A stretch of 8,142 nucleotides of DNA. Origin: Bacteroidota bacterium (GTDB taxonomy: Bacteria > Bacteroidota > Ignavibacteria > UBA10030 > UBA8401). Shown one piece after another: positions 1 to 4,887 of this stretch (within the stretch, counting starts at the first letter, position 1; each line of letters starts with the position of its first letter). The position numbers were made by a program, and so were the translations under genes. The notes under the pieces are model-generated. The model made no database searches. It was not told the origin of the DNA and worked only from the letters and a program-made list of their open reading frames with translations. The DNA lies in NCBI GenBank assembly GCA_003456055.1, contig DMPG01000241.1:6309-14450 (forward strand). Direction: 5' to 3'.

Positions 1-1
1 T

Positions 2-1738
2 ATTCCGGAAGATGATCCACGCAATGCCGCAACCATTGCTGACAATGTCGGCGACAACGTCGGCGATTGTGCCGGTATGTCTGCGGATATTTTTGAAAGT
101 TATGAAGTAACCATCGTTGCTGCAATGATTCTTGGAATGGCAAGTTTCGGACATCAAGGAGTTATCTTTCCATTACTTGTAAGGGGCATTGGTGTGCTCG
201 GATCAATTATTTCTACGTACACTGTAAAAGCCGGCAAAGATGATACGTCCGATACTGCTTTGCGTACAGTGCATCGAGGTTTCTGGATCGGATCTGCAAT
301 CAGTGTTATCGGTTTCATGATCCTCGGATTTTTTTATCTCCGGTTTCCGGGAGTGTTGAAGGACGCACCCGCTGCTTTTTGGGCAATGAATCCGATGGAT
401 GCTTCATTTTGGGCAAACTTTGGAATGCCTGGTCTTGACATGCGTCCGGCAATTGCGTGCCTCATTGGTGTAATTCTTGCTATAGTTTTAAATAAGGTAA
501 CCAGTTATTATACTCACACCACTCACAATCCGGTAAAATCCCTTGCACGCTCGTGCCAAACTGGTCATGCCACAAACATTATTCAAGGATTTGCTGTTGG
601 TTACGAAAGCACTGTTGTCACCATATTAGTAATTGCATCTGCCATCATGCTGTCGGTAGTTGTGTTTGCCGGAACTCCTCCACTCTTTGTTGCCTATGGA
701 GTTGCAATGGCAGGTATTGGAATGTTGACATTAACCGGTAACACAATATCGATGGACGTGTTTGGACCTGTTGCGGACAATGCAAATGGAATTGGCGAAA
801 TGGGTTATGAACCGATGGAAATGGAGAAGCAGGAGGCAGGAAGTTATAAACGAGCGCGGCAAATTCTTTCCGACCTTGATGCTGTGGGTAATACCACTAA
901 GGCAGAAACAAAAGGAATTGCTATTGGTTCCGCTGTCATCGCTGCCGTTTCACTTTTCTCCAGCTTTATTGCAATTATTGCCGTTGGCAGCGAAGAAAAA
1001 ATTAGCGAAATGACCATCTCTCAATATGTTATTGAAGCGGGAAAATTGACAGTTGCAGATCCATTCGTGTTTATTGGATTCCTGATTGGAGGGGCAGTGC
1101 CGTTCCTTTTTAGCAGCATGTTGATCCGTGCAGTAGGCCGTGCAGCATTCGATATCGTAAAGGAATGCCGCATTCAATTTCGTGATCCGCAAATTTGGGA
1201 TGGAACAAAAAAACCTAACTATGGACGCGTGGTTGATATTTGCACCAACACCGCTCAAAAAGAATTGATCGGTCCTGGCTTCCTCGCTATTATGGCTCCG
1301 GTACTCGTTGGATTTCTTCTTGGACCATATGCACTTGGCGGATTCCTTGCAGGCATGATTCTTGTCGGGCAATTGATCGCCGTGTTTATGTCCAATGCTG
1401 GTGGTGCATGGGATAATGCAAAGAAAATGATTGAAGATGGTCTCTATGGCGGCAAAGGATCCGAAGCGCACAAAGCAGCAGTTACCGGCGACACCGTTGG
1501 CGATCCTCTGAAAGATACTGCTGGTCCTGCGATCAATCCGCTTATCAAGGTGATGAACATGGTCAGTCTTCTGACGCTCGGATTAATTCTCCGGTATAAT
1601 CTGATCAGCCCTTCCATTCAAGAAGGTTCAGCGCGTCTTGTTGGACTTCTTGTTGCTGTTGTCTGCGCCATTGCAATCGGATGGGCAGTATGGCAAAGTA
1701 AACGTGAGTCTGCGGCGGCGGCGGAAGAGCTTGGATAA
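2..1738 (+). CDS. hppA: Membrane-bound proton-translocating pyrophosphatase (5' end outside window)
   Basis: Integral membrane pump that hydrolyses pyrophosphate and moves H+ across the cytoplasmic membrane. The frame is open from base 2, so the N-terminus lies outside the window; 578 residues are present where the family usually has about 680-800. Visible signatures, numbered from the first in-window codon: the DNVGDNVGDCAGM substrate/Mg site at about residues 15-27; GPVADNANGIGEMG near 253-266; GNTTKA near 296-301; and GDTVGDPLKDTAGPAINPL near 497-515. Many hydrophobic helices lie between them. The Lys in GNTTKA (codon at 899-901) is the established marker of K+-independent enzymes, with Thr three residues on, so an H+ pump is more likely than a K+-dependent or Na+ pump. 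NANGIGEMG replaces the usual NAGGIAEM, and an extra acidic/basic stretch (EPMEMEKQEAGSYKRARQ) precedes GNTTKA, which may place it in a divergent subfamily. It stands alone here and ends at its own terminator. Confidence 0.97.
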   Translation: MPEDDPRNAATIADNVGDNVGDCAGMSADIFESYEVTIVAAMILGMASFGHQGVIFPLLVRGIGVLGSIISTYTVKAGKDDTSDTALRTVHRGFWIGSAISVIGFMILGFFYLRFPGVLKDAPAAFWAMNPMDASFWANFGMPGLDMRPAIACLIGVILAIVLNKVTSYYTHTTHNPVKSLARSCQTGHATNIIQGFAVGYESTVVTILVIASAIMLSVVVFAGTPPLFVAYGVAMAGIGMLTLTGNTISMDVFGPVADNANGIGEMGYEPMEMEKQEAGSYKRARQILSDLDAVGNTTKAETKGIAIGSAVIAAVSLFSSFIAIIAVGSEEKISEMTISQYVIEAGKLTVADPFVFIGFLIGGAVPFLFSSMLIRAVGRAAFDIVKECRIQFRDPQIWDGTKKPNYGRVVDICTNTAQKELIGPGFLAIMAPVLVGFLLGPYALGGFLAGMILVGQLIAVFMSNAGGAWDNAKKMIEDGLYGGKGSEAHKAAVTGDTVGDPLKDTAGPAINPLIKVMNMVSLLTLGLILRYNLISPSIQEGSARLVGLLVAVVCAIAIGWAVWQSKRESAAAAEELG

Positions 1739-1758
1739 AAACTTGATGGATCACGAAT

Positions 1759-1795
1759 AAAAAAAGCGCAGTCATTACCGACTGTGCTTTTTTTT
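1759..1795 (+). terminator. Rho-independent terminator of hppA
   Basis: It begins 20 bases after the hppA stop. The stem GCGCAGTC (1766-1773) pairs with GACTGTGC (1780-1787) through one G-T wobble around the loop ATTACC, and A-run/T-run pairing extends it on both sides. The T-run (1788-1795) serves the plus strand. The A-run on the left would also give a U-tract on the minus strand, so it may work in both directions. Confidence 0.9.
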
Positions 1796-1917
1796 GTCAA
1801 CCCAAAATTATCTGCATTTAACAAACTCACCTCAATTTTGAAGATTACACTGCACCTCTTCAATAGTTGGAAGCGAAGTAAAAATAATATTCATGAGGTG
1901 GTTGATATACCCTTCAA

Positions 1918-1962
1918 TATAAAAAACCTCGCACTGTCAAACAATTTGCGAGGTTTTTTATA
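1918..1962. terminator. Bidirectional terminator, serving mainly the minus-strand gene at 2021-2812
   Basis: A perfect 16-bp inverted repeat: TATAAAAAACCTCGCA (1918-1933) and its exact complement (1947-1962), with a 13-base loop. The GC-rich core CCTCGCA is flanked by A6 on the left and T6 on the right, so transcripts from either strand end in a U-tract. It lies 58 bases beyond the stop of the minus-strand gene. The 122 bases between it and the hppA terminator (1796-1917) contain no gene I can support. Confidence 0.85.
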
Positions 1963-2020
1963 ACAACTATTTTATGTGATCGTCACATTATTAATATTCA
2001 AATATTAACGTTTCTCTACG

Positions 2021-2812
2021 TCAATATGAATACTTCAACCAATCGTAATGATTTTTTTCCAATTGATCCGTTGTCGGCATTGGATAGAATACCAATTCAT
2101 TTCCCGCGGCAAACCAAAATCCGTGGCGAATCAATGAATATTGAGCTTCTATTAATGTTGAATTTAAATTCAAGGTTTTTGTCTTTTTATCGGGGTGCGA
2201 TTTTAACTCGGTCAAAAATTCAATTAACCGTGAGGCATTCGTTTCAGGAATAGGAGAGTATGGAATATTCTGTGATGAATTCTTTGCAAGGAATTCATTA
2301 ACGTTGAATTCATATTGTGTGAAGCAAACTTTTGGTGCTCCTTTGGATTTTGTTCCGACAGTAATATACTTTCCAAATTCACGTTGATCCAATGTTGATG
2401 CAACAAGATTTGAAAGCGGATTTATTTCTTGATAGATGCGAACAAGACCGGGTTCATTCACCGCCGTGTATGGTTTCGATTGAATTTCCAGAGCTTTTCC
2501 GTTTGTCGTGACAAGATATAAATTCTTCATTGCTTTCAGATCGATATGTTCTAACACTGCGTATGAAGAGATGAATTTTGTTTTTTTAGGACTGCCGTCG
2601 GGATGCGGAACAGTGAGAGAGAAATAATGGTCGATATCGAAATGCATGTTGCGATACGTATTATCAATCTCAACAAACAATACCTTCCCTTTAAAATGTT
2701 TTGAACTGCCGATGGTATAATGTTCTGCAAATTCTGCCGGATTTAATTGTGAAGCTACCAAAGCATTTACCGGAAAGACGATCATATAGAGACGTTTTTC
2801 AAAATCAGCCAT
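2021..2812 (-). CDS. Hypothetical protein with an internally duplicated module
   Basis: I do not recognise this 263-residue protein. It has no signal peptide or membrane helix, so it is probably cytoplasmic. Two segments align without gaps at an offset of 118 residues: about 14-46 (N-A-LVAS-L-EF-T-G-KV-F) and 132-164 (N-LVAS-L-EF-T-G-KV-F), with roughly 13 of 33 positions identical. Each is followed by a variable mixed segment and then a short strand-like stretch (NLYLVTTNGKALEI near 97-110; GFWFAAGNELVFY near 231-243). This suggests tandem copies of a domain of about 120 residues. The start at 2812 is chosen because AGGG (2820-2823) lies 7 bases upstream; a longer frame to 2923 has no ribosome site and adds an AT-rich, unprotein-like stretch. 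The gene is monocistronic, divergent from the unit at 3112, and ends at the perfect hairpin 1918-1962. A viral or mobile origin is neither suggested nor excluded. Confidence 0.85.
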   Translation of the reverse strand: MADFEKRLYMIVFPVNALVASQLNPAEFAEHYTIGSSKHFKGKVLFVEIDNTYRNMHFDIDHYFSLTVPHPDGSPKKTKFISSYAVLEHIDLKAMKNLYLVTTNGKALEIQSKPYTAVNEPGLVRIYQEINPLSNLVASTLDQREFGKYITVGTKSKGAPKVCFTQYEFNVNEFLAKNSSQNIPYSPIPETNASRLIEFLTELKSHPDKKTKTLNLNSTLIEAQYSLIRHGFWFAAGNELVFYPMPTTDQLEKNHYDWLKYSY

Positions 2813-2843
2813 AATGGTACCCTGTAATAAATTTGTTAAATCG

Positions 2844-2872
2844 ATGATAATGCAAAAACAGTTGTTTTGTAA
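2844..2872 (-). promoter_or_regulatory. Tentative promoter of the 2021-2812 gene
   Basis: Read on the minus strand, TTACAA (2872-2867), a 17-base spacer and TATCAT (2849-2844) form a weak -35/-10 pair about 31 bases before the chosen start codon. The -10 is good but the -35 is poor, and the whole leader is AT-rich, so this is a suggestion only. Confidence 0.25.
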
Positions 2873-2970
2873 TTCTTCTGTAACATAACAAAAAAATGCT
2901 GTAGAAAATATAAAAAAATCCATTGAAATTACAGTGTAAAGTCAATTAATTCCTATTTTATTGTTGATTG

Positions 2971-3027
2971 CTATATTCAACTCCGCATCTCAATATACGC
3001 AGTTCTTCCGTAGACCGGAGTTCCGAT
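2971..3027 (-). pseudogene. Remnant of the 3' end of a TonB-dependent receptor gene
   Basis: Read on the minus strand, this stretch encodes IGTPVYGRTAYIEMRS followed by a stop. The intact receptor at the right end of the window ends in IWGPVYGRTAYVGMRWRM. At DNA level 2971-3018 matches 7225-7272 at 38 of 48 positions with no gap, and 23 of 24 over 2995-3018. The TAG codon that ends the intact gene is present in the same register (2971-2973), but the remnant has an earlier TGA (2977-2979) where the intact gene has AGA. Similarity fades past about 3027, and no receptor gene continues upstream; the promoter of the gene at 3112 lies there instead. It is a truncated, decaying tail with no start of its own. 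Confidence 0.75.
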
Positions 3028-3049
3028 TTTTTTTGAAACTATTTTTCCC

Positions 3050-3080
3050 TTGACAACGTAACAAAGATTAGTTAACTTTG
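3050..3080 (+). promoter_or_regulatory. Promoter of the membrane protein/regulator operon
   Basis: A perfect TTGACA (3050-3055), a 17-base spacer and TAACTT (3073-3078), the latter extended to TAACTTTG, which also fits the Bacteroidota TAnnTTTG -7 element. Transcription should begin near 3085-3090, inside the operator, and the start codon follows at 3112. The -10 overlaps the left arm of the palindrome, the usual geometry for repression. Confidence 0.7.
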
Positions 3081-3096
3081 AAAAACAAAGTTCTTT
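3075..3096 (+). promoter_or_regulatory. Putative operator 1 of the winged-helix regulator
   Basis: Perfect palindrome AACTTTG (3074-3080), AAAAA, CAAAGTT (3086-3092), followed by CTTT. The segment 3075-3096 recurs at 4031-4052 with a single difference (A or T at the loop's fifth base). A further CAAAG half-site lies upstream at 3062-3066. It covers the -10 and the expected start site. Assigning it to the regulator encoded at 3707-4006 is an inference from position and repetition. Confidence 0.7.
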
Positions 3097-3111
3097 AATA
3101 AGGAGACCATT

Positions 3112-3714
3112 ATGGAAGAAATTGAAGCCCGGGACGAACTAGTTTTCATTAAGAAGGTGATTGAAGACAGTCGCAGGATGATAGTATACGACGGTAACGA
3201 TTTTATCGTGTGGGGAATTCTTGTTGCGGTTGGAATGATCGCAATGTACGTAAACATTGTATTTCAATACTACCTATCACCTCTGCTACTTTGGGGAATA
3301 TTAATCGGTATGGGTTGGGTCTATTCACTTATTCGCGGGTTTGTTGTTCATCGGAGAAGTCATGAAAGAACTTTTGCGGGAAAAGTCATCTCATCGGTAT
3401 GGCTTTCGTGTGGTATTGTTATGACACTGATTGGTTTTGCTTTGCCTGCACTCGGCGTAATCAAAGGTTGGGAAATAATGCCGTTGATTGCTCTCGTTAC
3501 CGGGATTGCGTATTATATTACGAGCATTGTTATTACAGAAAAATGGGTACGCTACAGTGCATACGGATGGTGGATCGGTGCATTGCTGATTGCCGCATTT
3601 CCTGGAAAGTATATCTTTTTAATATATGCTGGTATGATGGTCTGTTTCCAGATCGTTCCGGGAATAGTTTTACAACGACATTACAAAAATCAATTTGTAA
3701 AACAAAATGACTGA
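3112..3714 (+). CDS. Six-helix integral membrane protein, partner of the winged-helix regulator
   Basis: A 200-residue cytoplasmic-membrane protein of unknown biochemical role. A charged, probably cytoplasmic N-terminus (about residues 1-28, with IKKVIEDSRRMIVYDGND leading into the first helix) precedes roughly six hydrophobic segments near 31-50, 55-77, 92-113, 120-141, 146-162 and 166-188. Basic loops such as HRRSHER (80-86) and a basic tail lie between and after them. No catalytic motif or signal peptide is visible. The start is firm: AGGAG (3101-3105) lies 6 bases before the ATG. Its stop overlaps the start of the regulator gene by 8 bases (ATGACTGA), so the two are translationally coupled. 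From memory, small membrane proteins of this style accompany similar winged-helix genes in Bacteroidota, but I cannot name the family. It may sense a membrane state for the regulator, which is inference. Confidence 0.9.
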   Translation: MEEIEARDELVFIKKVIEDSRRMIVYDGNDFIVWGILVAVGMIAMYVNIVFQYYLSPLLLWGILIGMGWVYSLIRGFVVHRRSHERTFAGKVISSVWLSCGIVMTLIGFALPALGVIKGWEIMPLIALVTGIAYYITSIVITEKWVRYSAYGWWIGALLIAAFPGKYIFLIYAGMMVCFQIVPGIVLQRHYKNQFVKQND

Positions 3715-4006
3715 TTTTGACCATCAACAACTTGATGATATCATTCACTCTCGCATACGGTTAGCCGTTATGTCCGTACTGATAAGCGTAGAAGAAGCGG
3801 ACTTTACATTTCTTCGTAACAAGGTCAATGCAACGGATGGAAACATCAGCGTTCATTTGAGGAAACTTGAAGATGCAGGGTACATTGCGGTGAATAAAGT
3901 CTTTATTGACAGAAAACCTGCTACTTCATACCGTTTATCCGCAAAAGGAAAAAAAGCATTCGAAGTGTACATCGAACGGCTGGAATCGTTCATCAAGAAA
4001 AAATAA
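3707..4006 (+). CDS. Winged-helix transcriptional regulator (HTH_34-like, MarR/ArsR fold)
   Basis: A 99-residue DNA-binding protein made of little more than one winged-helix domain. Residues 8-30 (LDDIIHSRIRLAVMSVL) form the first helix. The helix-turn-helix covers about 33-58, with DGNISVHLRKLEDAGYI containing the recognition helix and the conserved LxxLExAGYI turn. The wing follows at about 62-77 (NKVFIDRKPATSYRL), then a C-terminal helix ending in lysines. No metal-binding Cys cluster or separate effector domain is visible. This matches what I know of the 'winged helix DNA-binding domain' family PF13601; a domain search would settle it. The ATG overlaps the upstream stop, so its translation depends on the membrane protein gene. 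Palindromes in front of both its own operon and the following TPR/receptor operon make autoregulation and control of the receptor likely, probably as a repressor and dimer. Confidence 0.92.
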   Translation: MTDFDHQQLDDIIHSRIRLAVMSVLISVEEADFTFLRNKVNATDGNISVHLRKLEDAGYIAVNKVFIDRKPATSYRLSAKGKKAFEVYIERLESFIKKK

Positions 4007-4027
4007 TTCAACATATTTTTTTATCTA

Positions 4028-4053
4028 TATACTTTGAAAATCAAAGTTCTTTG
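4028..4053 (+). promoter_or_regulatory. Promoter -10 and putative operator 2 of the TPR/receptor operon
   Basis: TATACT (4028-4033) is a near-consensus -10; no convincing -35 stands 16-18 bases upstream, so the promoter may need help or be weak. The -10 runs into the palindrome ACTTTG (4031-4036), AAAAT, CAAAGT (4042-4047), followed by TTCTTT as in operator 1. An extra CTTTG half-site (4049-4053) gives three half-sites in a row. No terminator lies between the regulator's stop (4006) and here, so some read-through from the first unit is expected. The ribosome site AAAGGAA is at 4074-4080. Confidence 0.65.
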
Positions 4054-4087
4054 TTTTTATTTACTATTATAAGAAAGGAATCATGGT

Positions 4088-4861
4088 ATGAAACAGTTAC
4101 TTGCATTGTTGTTCGCTTTCGTGTCTCTTGTGAGAGCTCAGACAGAGATTGAAGAATTGGTCCTCGAAGGAAGAAAACAAATTGAAGTAGGATGGTCATC
4201 GTTCGACAAGCAGTCGATGATGGATGCCCGTTCAAAATTTGAGCGTGCTCTGAATGTCGAATCAGGAAACAAGTATGCAGTGTACTATCTGGCGTATGCA
4301 GAGTACCGCCTCTTGACTCAGTCATTCAGCAAGAAAGATGATGCAACGTTCGACCAGATGATCGACGGTGCAATAGCGCATTGTGAAAAGGCTATCGAGC
4401 TAGGCAACGGGTGGTCCGAACCCAAAGCGATTCTTTCCGCACTCTACGGATACAAAATTGCGAAGAATTGGATGAGTGCCATAACACTCGGTCCGAAATC
4501 AAATGGGTTAATTGAGGAAGCGTTGGAAAAAGAACCGGACAATCCGAGGGTATTATTAATTCGCGGAATTTCGTATTTCAACAAGCCAAGCATGTTTGGC
4601 GGATCTGTCGACAAGGCACAGGAAGATTTCGAAGAGTCTGTTCATTTGTTTGAATTACAGAAGAACGTCGCTGCACTCGATCCGGCATGGGGATATACCG
4701 ATGCATTAGCATGGCTCGGGAAAGCATACGAACAGAAAGAAATGAACGACAGAGCGTTGAATGCGTACAAAAAAGCATTATCAGTAAATCCTGCTTTTGG
4801 ATGGGTAAAATACAATCTGCTTCCGAAATTAGAAGGCAAATTGGCGGCAACAATTGAATAA
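4088..4861 (+). CDS. Secreted TPR-repeat protein
   Basis: A 257-residue protein with a clear Sec signal peptide (MKQLLALLFAFVSLVRA, probable cleavage before Gln18), so it is periplasmic or otherwise exported; there is no lipobox Cys. The mature part is alpha-helical with TPR-like units: about 46-75 (ARSKFERALNVESGNKYAVYYLAYAEYRL), 94-123, 141-165 (IEEALEKEPDNPRVLLIRGISYF) and 203-236 (ALAWLGKAYEQKEMNDRALNAYKKALSVNP). The NKPSMFGG loop at 165-172 resembles a motif I recall in uncharacterised bacterial TPR proteins. TPRs are protein-docking modules, so a periplasmic partner role beside the receptor is plausible but inferred. The start is set by AAAGGAA 7 bases before the ATG; an ATG at 4083 meets a stop at its third codon. 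It is the first gene of the operator-2 unit, with the receptor following 26 bases later. Confidence 0.9.
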   Translation: MKQLLALLFAFVSLVRAQTEIEELVLEGRKQIEVGWSSFDKQSMMDARSKFERALNVESGNKYAVYYLAYAEYRLLTQSFSKKDDATFDQMIDGAIAHCEKAIELGNGWSEPKAILSALYGYKIAKNWMSAITLGPKSNGLIEEALEKEPDNPRVLLIRGISYFNKPSMFGGSVDKAQEDFEESVHLFELQKNVAALDPAWGYTDALAWLGKAYEQKEMNDRALNAYKKALSVNPAFGWVKYNLLPKLEGKLAATIE

Positions 4862-4887
4862 TTTTTTTAAGCGTAATGGAGAATATT

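Noticed and set aside
950..1471. Minus-strand open frame of 173 codons inside hppA
   Set aside because: It lies wholly opposite a strongly conserved pyrophosphatase frame, is rich in His, Cys and Asn as shadow frames are, and has no ribosome site or recognisable domain.
1828..1900. Inverted pair CACCTCA / TGAGGTG between the two terminators
   Set aside because: Seven bases separated by about 60 with no further pairing is expected by chance.
2813..2923. N-terminal extension of the 2021-2812 gene to an ATG at 2923
   Set aside because: No ribosome site precedes it and the added residues come from AT-rich leader sequence; ATG 2812 has AGGG at the right distance.
3028..3080. Continuation of the receptor remnant frame upstream to about 3080 (minus)
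   Set aside because: The frame stays open but the residues do not resemble the intact receptor, and the stretch holds the promoter of the 3112 operon.
4876..4887. Alternative receptor start at ATG 4876
   Set aside because: It overlaps the GGAG that serves ATG 4888, and the later start gives a cleaner signal peptide.
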